Shown here one piece after another: positions 15,504 through 24,519 of a stretch of DNA of 42,132 nt (positions are counted from its first letter, which is position 1; every line of letters begins with the position of its first letter). Source of the DNA: Lentisphaeria bacterium (lineage in GTDB: Bacteria > Verrucomicrobiota > Lentisphaeria > Victivallales > Victivallaceae). The stretch is from assembly GCA_900768515.1 (NCBI GenBank), contig CAAGDG010000077.1:1-42132 (forward strand). The letters run 5' to 3'. The position numbers and the translations under genes were made by a program. The notes beneath the pieces are model-generated. The model was not told where the DNA came from. It did no database searches and worked only from the letters and a program-made list of their open reading frames with translations.

Positions 15504-15532
15504 TTGCGTTTTTCCGGGGCGCGGTGTATAGT
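15504..15532 (+). promoter_or_regulatory. Sigma-70 promoter for the acyl-CoA synthetase gene
   Basis: TTGCGT (15504-15509), 17-base spacer, TATAGT (15527-15532). The transcript would start near 15539 and carry a leader of about 98 bases that begins with A- and G-rich tracts. Confidence 0.62.
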
Positions 15533-15636
15533 AAGCAAAAAAAGGGGGGGAAATCCATCTCTTCAACCGGATTCGGCAGCTTCTCCGACCGGCGGAAGCG
15601 AGGTTCCCGCTCAGTAATTTTTTGGGAAGCACGACA

Positions 15637-17313
15637 ATGAAAAGCATTTCCGAACGAACCGAGAAATTCGAAGAACTCAACGGAGAGCAATACCCGGTAC
15701 AGGCGCCCGAATATTACAATTTCGGCTACGACGTGATCGACGCCTGGGCGAAACGCGACCGCAACAAGCTGGCCATGATCTGGGTCAACCAGCGCGGCGA
15801 GGAAAAACGCTTCACGTTCCACGATTTCAGCAAACTCTCCAATCAGGCGGCCAATCTGCTGATCAAACTCGGCATCACCCGCGGCGACCGGGTGTTCCTG
15901 ATGCTGCCGCGGATCCCGGAGTGGTGGATTTTTTCCCTTGCGCTGATCAAGCTCGGCGCGGTCCAGTGTCCCTCCCCCACGCTGCTGACGCCGGCGGACA
16001 TCCAGCACCGAATCCGGTTCGGCAAGTTCAAGATGGTGATCTCCGACTCCGAAAACGCCCACAAGTTCGACGAGATTTATGATGAATGTCCCTCGCTGAG
16101 CGTCCGGCTTCTGGTCGACGGCGACCGTCCGGAGTGGGTCAGCTACCGCCGTGAAATCAGCGGAAACTCGGCGCTTTCCCGCCACTCGGTCAAGAGTCCG
16201 GTCAAGATCCGGACCAAATCCACTGCCCCGATGCTGCTGCTCTTCACCAGCGGGACGAGCAAATATCCGAAGATGGTGCTCCATCGCTGCAGTTATCCGC
16301 TCGGCCACCGGATCACCGCCGGACTCTGGCACGGACTCAGTGAAAACGACCTGCACATGACCATTTCCGACACCGGATGGGGCAAGAACCTCTGGGGAAA
16401 TTACTTCGGCCAGTGGGAGATTGGAGCCTGCGTCCTGATCTACGACATCCGCGGCAAATTCCACGCCGACGAGCTGCTGCCGATCATCGAGAAATACGAG
16501 GTCACCAGCTTCTGCGCGCCCCCGACCATCTACCGGATGTTGACGCTGAACGACCTGACCCGGTTCGACTTCACCGAACTCCGCCACTGCACCACCGCCG
16601 GAGAACCGATGCAGACCGAGACCATCCGGCTCTGGAAGGAGGGCACCGGCCTGACCGTCCGGGAGGCCTACGGCCAGACCGAGACCGTCTGCATGATCGG
16701 CACCTTCCGCGGCATGAAGGTCAAACCCGGCTCCATGGGCGTCGCCGCTCCCGGCTGGGAGATCGAACTGCACGACGACGAAGGGAAACCGGTCGCCCAG
16801 GGCGTGGACGGACGGATCGCGGTCAAAATCAAGCCGGAACCGCCGGTCGGCCTCTTCGAACAATACCTCTACAACGAAGCGGAAAACAGCAGCTGCTTCG
16901 TCGGTGACTTCTACTACACCGGCGACCGCGCCTACCAGGATGAAGACGGTTACTACTGGTTCATCGGCCGCTCCGACGACATCATCAAAAGTTCAGGCTA
17001 CCGGATCGGCCCCTCGGAAGTCGAAGACGTCATGGCCCACCATCCGGCGGTGCTGGAGGTGGCGGTGGTCGGAGCGCCCGACCCGCTGCGCGGCGCCCGG
17101 GTCAAGGCCTATGTGACGCTGCGCCCGGAGTTCGAGGCGACCGAATCGCTGGTGCGCGAACTGCAGAACTTCGTCAAGCAGCAGACCGCGCCCTACAAGT
17201 ATCCGCGGGAGATCGAATTCATCAAAAAGATGCCTAAAACCTTCTCCGGGAAGATCAAGCGCGACCTGCTGCGGCGGCACGCCGAAACCGGGGAGTACAC
17301 CTGGGAGTCCTGA
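15637..17313 (+). CDS. AMP-forming acyl-CoA synthetase (medium-chain/ACSM-like)
   Basis: A 558-residue ANL-superfamily enzyme that activates a carboxylic acid to acyl-AMP and then acyl-CoA. The ATP loop is LLLFTSGTSKYPKMV; the adenine-binding motif is AYGQTETVCMIG; FYYTGDRAYQDEDGYYWFIG and GRSDDIIKSSGYRIGPSEVE form the hinge; the C-terminal acetylation-site lysine lies in KTFSGKIKRDLLR. The overall layout resembles medium-chain acyl-CoA synthetases rather than Acs. An in-frame TTG at 15622 is ignored in favour of the ATG with GGGAAG about 8 bases upstream. Substrate chain length is not determinable. The TadE-like gene begins 70 bases downstream without a terminator. Confidence 0.9.
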   Translation: MKSISERTEKFEELNGEQYPVQAPEYYNFGYDVIDAWAKRDRNKLAMIWVNQRGEEKRFTFHDFSKLSNQAANLLIKLGITRGDRVFLMLPRIPEWWIFSLALIKLGAVQCPSPTLLTPADIQHRIRFGKFKMVISDSENAHKFDEIYDECPSLSVRLLVDGDRPEWVSYRREISGNSALSRHSVKSPVKIRTKSTAPMLLLFTSGTSKYPKMVLHRCSYPLGHRITAGLWHGLSENDLHMTISDTGWGKNLWGNYFGQWEIGACVLIYDIRGKFHADELLPIIEKYEVTSFCAPPTIYRMLTLNDLTRFDFTELRHCTTAGEPMQTETIRLWKEGTGLTVREAYGQTETVCMIGTFRGMKVKPGSMGVAAPGWEIELHDDEGKPVAQGVDGRIAVKIKPEPPVGLFEQYLYNEAENSSCFVGDFYYTGDRAYQDEDGYYWFIGRSDDIIKSSGYRIGPSEVEDVMAHHPAVLEVAVVGAPDPLRGARVKAYVTLRPEFEATESLVRELQNFVKQQTAPYKYPREIEFIKKMPKTFSGKIKRDLLRRHAETGEYTWES

Positions 17314-17383
17314 CACCCATCACATCCGAGGCAACGCGCCGGCCTCCGCCGATGAGGAACGGCGCGGCAGGAAGGAGGAGAGC

Positions 17384-17920
17384 ATGCGGCGAACCGCGAC
17401 GGGATCCGGCGACCGGAATGGAGAGCGCGGCGCGACCCTTGTGGAGTCGATGCTGGCAATCTGCTTTCTCTTCTTCCTTTTCTTTGCGCTGCTGCAGGTC
17501 TACCACTGGTGTCTGCAGACGGTCTTCTGCCAGTATTCGGCCTTTTACGGTTCCAAGGGAATCGCGCTCGGCTACCAGCCGTCGCTGGCGATGCGCGGTG
17601 CGCGGATCGCGGCAATCGCCATTTCAGGGCGTGAACTCTCCCACCAGACCGGCAGCGAGGAGGAGCGCGCCCGCGCCTACATGACGCAGGGCGACAACTC
17701 CGGAGTGGTGTATGAATACTGGTTCCCGCGCCGGACCGGGGGACCGGAACTGCGCCTTTACGGTCCGGTCTGGGGGGATGAGGCCTCCGGAACGGTCCGG
17801 CTCTCCAACGCGCCGCTCCTGCATCCCGGTCTCGCCCGGCCGCTCGGAATCGCCGAGAATCCGGAGCCGACGGCGACCGTAACCACCTTCAACTATTCGC
17901 AGCTCTATCTGGAGGAGTGA
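17384..17920 (+). CDS. TadE-like membrane-anchored pilus assembly protein
   Basis: A 178-residue protein with ERGATLVESMLAICFLFFLFFALLQ at about residues 14-38, a TadE-type N-terminal helix with the conserved Glu after a polar leader. The rest is a predicted extracytoplasmic domain with no named motif. TadE/TadF proteins are minor pseudopilins of Flp/Tad pili. GGAAGGAGGAG precedes the ATG. Its end overlaps the SD region of the next gene, so the two are translationally coupled. Confidence 0.78.
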   Translation: MRRTATGSGDRNGERGATLVESMLAICFLFFLFFALLQVYHWCLQTVFCQYSAFYGSKGIALGYQPSLAMRGARIAAIAISGRELSHQTGSEEERARAYMTQGDNSGVVYEYWFPRRTGGPELRLYGPVWGDEASGTVRLSNAPLLHPGLARPLGIAENPEPTATVTTFNYSQLYLEE

Positions 17921-17925
17921 CTCCC

Positions 17926-19863
17926 GTGGACGGCAAAGGTCGACAATCCGGACAGGTGCTTCTGGTCGGCGTCATCATGATGGTGGTGCTGCTGATCGCA
18001 ATGCTCGTTCTCTTCGACGTCCACAACGTGATCCGGGCCAAGCTCAAAACCGAGACCGCGCAGCAGGCGGCCGCCCTGACCGGCGCGGAGTGGCAGAAGG
18101 AGTCGCTGAACCTGATCGGAGAGATCAATCTGATCAAGGCCTGCGAGACGATGCTCTCCGACGACGACCGGTTTCCCGGAATTTCCGCGGATCTGCCGGA
18201 GGACCCGGACGAACCGAAGGCGGAGGGGTCTTCTCTCTTCCCCTATCAGGCCAGAATCGAACTTCTGACGGAGATGCAGACCCGTGTCAGCTTCCTCGGT
18301 CCCCTGATCGGATTCGCGGCGGCGCAGCAGGCGGCCAAGCAGAACGGCCTGCCGCCCCACCGGAATCTGGACGACTACCTCGGACTGCTCGAATACGATT
18401 CCCGCTACACCGAACTCGGACAGGCCCCGGAGTACATCAACAACTACCGCTGGAAAAAACCCTACCTTTCGCTGACCAGCGCAATCTCGGACGGCGGAAT
18501 CGCCGTCTATCCCAACGCCCGGATCGCCAACACCCCGATCGTGGACCCGTCGGAACTGGCCGAGCCGGAGTTCTACTCGGACATCGTCCGTCACGCCGGT
18601 GAAATCGCCGCCGGCGATCCTCCGGAACAGAGCTCCTGGCACGACAACCTCTACCGGATCGTCAAAAACTGGCGGCAGGAGAATTTCAAGGAGCCCTGGT
18701 GGCGGATCGACTACAGCATGGCGGATTTTCCCCAGGAGAGCGAGATCTACACGCTTGGCGTCACCTACGCCGCGGCGGGAGGGGATTACGAATCCTTCCG
18801 GCAGGAGGCCCAGTCGATGATGCCGGATCAGAGCCTGTTTCCCGCCGAGCGAGTCCCCGTCGCACTGCGCTGGTGCCGCTACGACCGCTTCTGGTATCCG
18901 GCGTACTACGAACAGTACGACTCCTACCGCGAGGACCACTACGACTACTGGTTCAGCGGCGGCGCGCTGCGCGAAAAAGTGAAACCCGAATACATCTACG
19001 AAGGACCCGCCGCCTATGCGGAGGGGTATGTCGACGTCGACACCGTCTCACGCCATTCGCTCCGGTACGACAACCGGAAGGCGGCGGCCGACCGCCGGAT
19101 CCGCGACGTCGGAATCCGGTCGATCCGGGTCGGTTCGCGGCGTACCACCGCCGAAGGGAGCGACCTCTACAAGACCGACTACCGCCCCGGCGCGATCGCC
19201 AAACCGCTCGGCAAGCTCAGCGGACAGAATCCGCCGATCACCATTCCGGTGATTCTGCCGGTCTTCGAGACGACGGCGCTGATGCCGACCTACATGCCGA
19301 TTCCGTACGGGTTCGGCGTGCTGCGGATCGGCACCAGTTATCTCGAACGTTTTCTGAGCTGGCTCTCCGATCAGAGTTCCCTCGCCGAATACGAAGGCGA
19401 AATGCCGGGCGGAACCGGTGGTTATCTGGAAGCTCTGATCACGCTGACCGACGGTCCCGGCTTCCGCTACTACGGCTGGAACCCGGATTTCGACAGCGAG
19501 GCGTTCGACACCGCGATGCGCGCCGATCCGGACAAGCTTTTCGACCGGAACTATGTCTACCGGCAGCACGGGAATCCCTCCGGCGCGGGGTGGCTTCAGG
19601 AGCCGCAGCTCTTCACGCTCGACGCCGGCGAGAGCGCCGACGAAACCCGCGTCGCCGACCACGTGAACGGCGGAACCGCCACCCGGGTCTTCGAGGACGG
19701 CGATTCCACCACTTATTACGTCATCGATTCCAAGGGGCACGTCGTGACCAACGACGAGGCCGACCCCACCCGGCTCTACCACAACGACTACGGCGGTGGC
19801 GGTCCGGGCTATGAAGGGAACTATTCCAAACCGGACACCCAGAAAGGACCGCCCCGGCTCTGA
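17926..19863 (+). CDS. TadG-like large surface/pilus-associated protein
   Basis: About 645 residues. The N-terminal RQSGQVLLVGVIMMVVLLIAM helix with the following KLKTETAQQAAALTGAEW resembles the TadG/putative Flp-pilus N-terminal region; the remainder is a long Tyr-rich, acidic extracytoplasmic domain without recognised motifs. GTG at 17926 is chosen because GGAGGAG lies 8 bases before it; the in-frame GTG at 17917 overlaps that SD. No von Willebrand MIDAS motif was seen, unlike some TadG proteins. It forms a three-gene set with the TadE-like genes on either side. Confidence 0.72.
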   Translation: MDGKGRQSGQVLLVGVIMMVVLLIAMLVLFDVHNVIRAKLKTETAQQAAALTGAEWQKESLNLIGEINLIKACETMLSDDDRFPGISADLPEDPDEPKAEGSSLFPYQARIELLTEMQTRVSFLGPLIGFAAAQQAAKQNGLPPHRNLDDYLGLLEYDSRYTELGQAPEYINNYRWKKPYLSLTSAISDGGIAVYPNARIANTPIVDPSELAEPEFYSDIVRHAGEIAAGDPPEQSSWHDNLYRIVKNWRQENFKEPWWRIDYSMADFPQESEIYTLGVTYAAAGGDYESFRQEAQSMMPDQSLFPAERVPVALRWCRYDRFWYPAYYEQYDSYREDHYDYWFSGGALREKVKPEYIYEGPAAYAEGYVDVDTVSRHSLRYDNRKAAADRRIRDVGIRSIRVGSRRTTAEGSDLYKTDYRPGAIAKPLGKLSGQNPPITIPVILPVFETTALMPTYMPIPYGFGVLRIGTSYLERFLSWLSDQSSLAEYEGEMPGGTGGYLEALITLTDGPGFRYYGWNPDFDSEAFDTAMRADPDKLFDRNYVYRQHGNPSGAGWLQEPQLFTLDAGESADETRVADHVNGGTATRVFEDGDSTTYYVIDSKGHVVTNDEADPTRLYHNDYGGGGPGYEGNYSKPDTQKGPPRL

Positions 19864-19866
19864 ACC

Positions 19867-20517
19867 ATGAGACTGCGTCGGAAAAAACAGGGGGAGTCCG
19901 GACAGGCGACGGTCGAACTGGCGGTGATGCTGGTCGGTCTGGTTGCGATCATTCTCGGCGTCGTCTTTCTCTCCGCCCTCTGCATGAACAGCAACAAGGC
20001 GCTGCTGCTGGCCAAGCGCGATGCGGAACAGGCCGCCCGGCTCGACGGCGACCAGCCGCTCGACAACCTGCGCGAAATTTCGACCTGGAGCTACGGTTCC
20101 TTCCGATACAGCGCCACCGAGCGATCCAGCATTCCCTTTACCGCGGCGGACTCGCCGAGGTACAGCACGGTCTCGGCGATCTCTCCGGCCGAGAGCCAGT
20201 TCCGCACCGACGGCGACTCCCGCAACGAAAACTACACCTACAGCTGGAAGAGTCCGGTGGAGTTCAACACCGCCTGGCAGAGCGACTTCACCGACGAACT
20301 CGGATCCGCGGCATTCTCGGCCAAACTGGTGCGCGGGCGTGCCGGAAGCCGCAACCTCTCCTTCGACGACTTCATCGACGGCAGGCGGGACCAGGCCAAG
20401 TCGGCGATGCGGAACGCCTACCTCGCCTGGTTCGGCATCCGAATCTCCGAAGCGGACATCCAGGACAGCCGCGCCAATCAGGTCTATCTTCCGATTTCCG
20501 GGAAAGGACGGCAGTAA
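19867..20517 (+). CDS. TadE-like membrane-anchored protein
   Basis: A 216-residue protein. Residues 10-35 (ESGQATVELAVMLVGLVAIILGV) have the TadE/Flp-type polar leader, conserved Glu and hydrophobic helix. The remaining 180 residues are Ser/Arg-rich and probably extracytoplasmic. The start is 3 bases after the TadG-like stop; its TAA shares a base with the ATG of the glycerate kinase (TAATG), so it is coupled on both sides. Confidence 0.75.
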   Translation: MRLRRKKQGESGQATVELAVMLVGLVAIILGVVFLSALCMNSNKALLLAKRDAEQAARLDGDQPLDNLREISTWSYGSFRYSATERSSIPFTAADSPRYSTVSAISPAESQFRTDGDSRNENYTYSWKSPVEFNTAWQSDFTDELGSAAFSAKLVRGRAGSRNLSFDDFIDGRRDQAKSAMRNAYLAWFGIRISEADIQDSRANQVYLPISGKGRQ

Positions 20518-21671
20518 TGAAATTCGTCCTCGCCCCCGATTCCTTCAAAAACTGCATGCGCGCGCCCGAGGTGGCCGCCGAACTCGCCCGGGGGATCCGG
20601 GAGGCGGCGCCGGAGGCGGAAATCGTCGAAATTCCGCTCTCCGACGGCGGCGAAGGATTTGCCGCGGCGGCGGCGGCGGCCGGAGGCGGCAGACTCGAAT
20701 ATCTGGATACCGTCGACCCGCTGGGCCGTCCGATCCGGGCCGGGTATGCCCGCTTCACGCCGGAGGCCGCGGTCTGGCTCGAACTTGCGGCGGCAGCCGG
20801 CCTCGAACTGCTCTCCGGACGGGAGTGCGCCCCGCTGACCGCCTCCACCTACGGATTCGGCCGGATGACGGCAGAGCTGCTGAAACAGGGATGCCGGAAG
20901 TTCGTGCTCGGCCTCGGCGGCAGCGCCACCACCGACGGCGGGATCGGATTCGCCCAGGCGCTCGGCATCCGCTTTTTCGACCGAAACGGCAGGGAACTCC
21001 CTCCCGGCGCGGGCGGGTCCGCACTCTCCACTGTGGCGCGGATCGACCGGAGCGGCGCGCTGCCGGAACTCGCAGACGCCTGCTGGACCATTGCTTCCGA
21101 CGTGACCAATCCGCTCTTCGGCCCGGAGGGGGCCGCATCCGTTTTCGCCCCCCAGAAAGGGGCCGATCCGGCGCAGGTCGAAGAGCTCGACTCCGCTCTG
21201 CGGCACTGGAGCGCCCTCTGGAACGACCCCGGCCGTTCTCCGGGAGACGGCGCCGCGGGCGGCATCGGTTTTCTGCTCCGGCAGCTGACCGGAAGTCCGG
21301 CCCGTTCCGGGGCGGAACTGCTGCTCGACCTCGCCGATTTTGAGGAGCGCGCGGCCGGCGCCGCCGCAGTGATTACCGGCGAAGGGCGCACCGATTCGCA
21401 AAGTCTGCACGGCAAACTCTGCGGCGCGGTCGCCCGGCGGTCGAAACGGATCGGTGTGCGCTGCATTCTGGTTTCGGGGGCGATCGCACCGGAACTTGCG
21501 GAACACACCGGTGATTACGCGGCTTTGTTCAGCATTGCCGCCGGACCGGGACCGCTGGAGGCGGCGCTGGCCGCCGCGCCGGCGAACCTCCGGCGGACCG
21601 GACGAAATCTTGCATCGTTGCTTTCACCCGCGCCCGGAAACGGCGCGGAAACCATTCGAGGACACCAATGA
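20517..21671 (+). CDS. Glycerate kinase (GlxK/GarK family)
   Basis: A 384-residue protein that phosphorylates D-glycerate, giving 2-phosphoglycerate in the GlxK/GarK branch. It begins with FVLAPDSFKNCM and IPLSDGGEGF and contains GLGGSATTDGGIGFAQALG, SDVTNPLFGPEGAASVFAPQKGA and VITGEGRTDSQSLHGK, all family signatures. The start overlaps the TadE-like stop by one base and the stop overlaps cinA by four. Nothing in the surrounding genes explains its presence beside Tad-like genes. Confidence 0.93.
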   Translation: MKFVLAPDSFKNCMRAPEVAAELARGIREAAPEAEIVEIPLSDGGEGFAAAAAAAGGGRLEYLDTVDPLGRPIRAGYARFTPEAAVWLELAAAAGLELLSGRECAPLTASTYGFGRMTAELLKQGCRKFVLGLGGSATTDGGIGFAQALGIRFFDRNGRELPPGAGGSALSTVARIDRSGALPELADACWTIASDVTNPLFGPEGAASVFAPQKGADPAQVEELDSALRHWSALWNDPGRSPGDGAAGGIGFLLRQLTGSPARSGAELLLDLADFEERAAGAAAVITGEGRTDSQSLHGKLCGAVARRSKRIGVRCILVSGAIAPELAEHTGDYAALFSIAAGPGPLEAALAAAPANLRRTGRNLASLLSPAPGNGAETIRGHQ

Positions 21672-22918
21672 GCATCTCCATGATCACAACCGGCACCGAA
21701 CTGCTTAAAGGGACGGTGCTGAACACCAATCAGGCCTTTCTCGGACGCGAACTGGAACAGATCGGTATGCGTCTCGCCTCCACCTTGACCGTCGGCGACC
21801 ATCCGAGGGAGATCTACGCCGGACTGGCCGCACTGCTGCCTGTTTCGGAATGTATCGTCGTGACCGGCGGCCTCGGTCCGACCGACGACGACATCACCCT
21901 CGACGCCGTCTGCCGCTATCTCGGCGTCGAACTGGAAACCGACCCGGTTCTGGTGGACAAGGTGACCGCGTTCTGGCACCGCAGCCACCGCGGCCGGGTT
22001 CCCCGGCAGGTGCTCCGTCAGGCGCGGGCGCCGCGGGGAGCGCACCGGATCGAAAATCCGGAAGGCTCCGCCTCCGGCTGGCGGATCGACACCACCTTCC
22101 TCGGAGCGCCGCGCCGGATCTACCTGCTGCCCGGCCCGCCCCGCGAATTTGAACCGATGATGACCAGCTCCCTGCTGCCCGACCTCGCCGGACTGGAGGA
22201 GAAGAAGCCGCACGAATACACCCGCGGCTTCCTGGCCGCCGGAGTCGGGGAGTTTTCGCTCCAGCAGCTGACCGCGAAACTGCTTCACGGAAACGATGCG
22301 GTCGAACCGGCCTTCTGCGTGACGCCGGAAGGCACCCGCGTCTTCCTCTCCGGCCCCCGGGAAACTCCGGTGATCGAAGCGATCGAAGTGCTCCGGAAGG
22401 CCGTCGGAACCGCAGCGCTCCCCGTCGGCGAACTCTCGCTGCTGCCGGGAGTGCTCAGCCGGCTGGAGTCCGCCCGTCAGACACTCGTAACCGCGGAATC
22501 CTGCACCGGCGGCGGCATCGCTGAAGCGATCACCGCGATTCCGGGCGCGTCGGCGGTCTTCCGGGGCGGCGCGGTGGTCTACAGCAATGAACTCAAAACC
22601 CGGCTGCTCGGGGTGCCGGAAGAGCTGCTCGCCCGCCACGGGGCGGTCAGCGCGGAGTGCGCGGAAGCGATGGTTCGCGGCGCGGCGGAGCGGCTCGAGG
22701 CCGACTGCGCCATCGCCGTCACCGGAATCGCCGGTCCCGGCGGCGGCACGCCGGAGAAACCGGTCGGACTGGTCTATATCGGTGTGCTGGCCGGCGACCG
22801 GGTCCGGATCGATGAGTGCCATTTCCGAGGAGACCGCCGGGCCGTCCGGGAGCGGACGCGCGGACGCGCACTGCTGATCCTGCGGGAACTGCTGACTCCG
22901 GAGATGCCGAACCGATGA
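21668..22918 (+). CDS. cinA: CinA, nicotinamide-nucleotide amidohydrolase with MoCF-like domain
   Basis: A 416-residue, full two-domain CinA. The N-terminal MoCF/COG1058 domain (ITTGTELLKGTVLNTNQAFL, VTGGLGPTDDDITLDAV) has ADP-ribose pyrophosphatase activity in characterised relatives. The C-terminal PncC domain (LVTAESCTGGGIAEAIT, FRGGAVVYSNELKTRLLGV, VTGIAGPGGGTPEKPVG) deamidates nicotinamide mononucleotide. ATGA overlaps at both ends place it in a tightly coupled chain with glycerate kinase and the DUF2079 protein. Role: pyridine-nucleotide salvage. Confidence 0.94.
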   Translation: MSISMITTGTELLKGTVLNTNQAFLGRELEQIGMRLASTLTVGDHPREIYAGLAALLPVSECIVVTGGLGPTDDDITLDAVCRYLGVELETDPVLVDKVTAFWHRSHRGRVPRQVLRQARAPRGAHRIENPEGSASGWRIDTTFLGAPRRIYLLPGPPREFEPMMTSSLLPDLAGLEEKKPHEYTRGFLAAGVGEFSLQQLTAKLLHGNDAVEPAFCVTPEGTRVFLSGPRETPVIEAIEVLRKAVGTAALPVGELSLLPGVLSRLESARQTLVTAESCTGGGIAEAITAIPGASAVFRGGAVVYSNELKTRLLGVPEELLARHGAVSAECAEAMVRGAAERLEADCAIAVTGIAGPGGGTPEKPVGLVYIGVLAGDRVRIDECHFRGDRRAVRERTRGRALLILRELLTPEMPNR

Positions 22919-24489
22919 TCACCGCCCTGCCCTATCTGCCGGTCGCCGCCGGTATGGTTCTGGCCGGCGCCGGGATCGGAATTCTGCTGGGGAAACGGAT
23001 TCCCGCCCTCTCCGCCGACAACTCGCGCAACGCGATGTGGATCGCCACCGCGCTCTTCTTTCTCGTCTACGTTCTGCTGCTCGGTTACAAACTGCAGGCG
23101 CTCCAGCTGGGAATGTGGGACTTCGGCATTTACGACTCCTTGCTTCACAACGCGGTTTCCGGCGGCGGTCTGATGCAGGACTACCGGGGGCCGTACGACC
23201 ACTTCTCGCCGCTGATTCTGCTGCTGGCGCCCTTTTATTTCCTTTATGACACGCCGTTCTGGCTGGTATTCTTCCAGCCGCTGGCGCTGGCGCTGGCGGC
23301 GCCGCTGCTTTACAAGACCGCCCGCCGCTACTTCCCGACCGGGAACGGAGCGCTGCTGCTGACGCTGATGTACCTGCTGAATCCCTACTGCTCACGGATG
23401 GCGCTCTACGACTTCCACAGCGAGGTGTTCTTTCCCCTCCTCTTTTTCGCGGCGTTCTTCTTCCACTCGCGCAACCGCTTCGGCCGGATGCTTCTCTGCC
23501 TCGCGGCGGCGCCGCTGCTCAAAGAGGATTTCACGATTCCGGTGGCGGCGGCCGGACTGTTGCTCCTCACCCGGCGCCGAACCCGGAAACACGGAATTGC
23601 CGCGGTTGTCATCGCCGCGTTCTGGGCGCTCTTCGCCCTGAAAGTCTACTTTCCGCACATCCTCGGAGCCGACTACTGGCACTATGACCGGTACGCTCTG
23701 ATCGGAGCGGACTTTTCGGAAACCGCTGACAACGTGCTCGTCTTCGTGAAGCGATTCTTCACCCTGCGTTCGGCGGCGGTACTGCTTTCGACGCTGCTTC
23801 CCTTCGCGCTGCTCCCCTGCCTGAATCTGCGCGCATTGGTGTTGCTGCTGCTCCCGACCGTCGCCATCCAGCTGGTTTCGTCCGATCCTCACCAGCAGCG
23901 GCTGATCAGCCACTACAGTTCCGCGGTGATCGCGGTCGCTCCGATCGCGGCGCTCTGGGGAATGCGTTCATTGCGGCGGATGTTCCGCAGGCGGAGGAAA
24001 CAACGGCGGATACGGCCTCTTCTGGCGGCGGCGGCCGGAATTGCGGTTTCAGTCCACATCGGATTCTGCGATCTGCCGATCACCCGGTACTACTCCTACA
24101 CGGACTCCTATCTTCTCCGGCTGCACCCTGGGATTCTGTCGCTTCCGCTGCGGGCAGACTACTGGACGGAGATGGGAAACCGGCTCGACCATGCGCGGGA
24201 AGTCCGCAACTTCTTCGCTCTGCTCCCCTGCCGCCCGGACCAGCAGGCGGGCTACCTCAACGACTTCGGCCTCGCACTGCCGCTGCTGCGGCGGGTCCGG
24301 GTGTTCGACTTCGAAGATCCGAATTCCCCGGAACGGCCCGACTACCTCGTCTTCTACCGGGGGATCGTCGTCCGGAACCCGGAGACGGCGCGGCGGCTCG
24401 AACGCATTCAGAACGACCCGGGATACCGGCTTTACGCCTCCCCGTCGGGAGTGCTCGCCTTTGTCAGATCCGATGCCCTCGAACCATAA
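22915..24489 (+). CDS. DUF2079 polytopic membrane protein
   Basis: A 524-residue integral membrane protein with around ten hydrophobic segments. QLGMWDFGIYDSLLHNAV, DHFSPLILLLAPFYFLYDTPFW and LYDFHSEVFFPLLFFAAFF match the DUF2079 family, which resembles C-type glycosyltransferases with acidic residues in the first loops. No activity has been established to my knowledge. The ATG at 22915 overlaps the cinA stop (ATGA); longer in-frame extensions run inside cinA and are rejected. Confidence 0.85.
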   Translation: MITALPYLPVAAGMVLAGAGIGILLGKRIPALSADNSRNAMWIATALFFLVYVLLLGYKLQALQLGMWDFGIYDSLLHNAVSGGGLMQDYRGPYDHFSPLILLLAPFYFLYDTPFWLVFFQPLALALAAPLLYKTARRYFPTGNGALLLTLMYLLNPYCSRMALYDFHSEVFFPLLFFAAFFFHSRNRFGRMLLCLAAAPLLKEDFTIPVAAAGLLLLTRRRTRKHGIAAVVIAAFWALFALKVYFPHILGADYWHYDRYALIGADFSETADNVLVFVKRFFTLRSAAVLLSTLLPFALLPCLNLRALVLLLLPTVAIQLVSSDPHQQRLISHYSSAVIAVAPIAALWGMRSLRRMFRRRRKQRRIRPLLAAAAGIAVSVHIGFCDLPITRYYSYTDSYLLRLHPGILSLPLRADYWTEMGNRLDHAREVRNFFALLPCRPDQQAGYLNDFGLALPLLRRVRVFDFEDPNSPERPDYLVFYRGIVVRNPETARRLERIQNDPGYRLYASPSGVLAFVRSDALEP

Positions 24490-24519
24490 GATACCAACGC
24501 AGAATAAGGAAATTATGGC

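Noticed and set aside
17384..20517. Defence or toxin-antitoxin system hidden in the unknown genes
   Set aside because: All three proteins have clear pilin-type N-terminal helices and no nuclease, ATPase or NAD-hydrolase motif.
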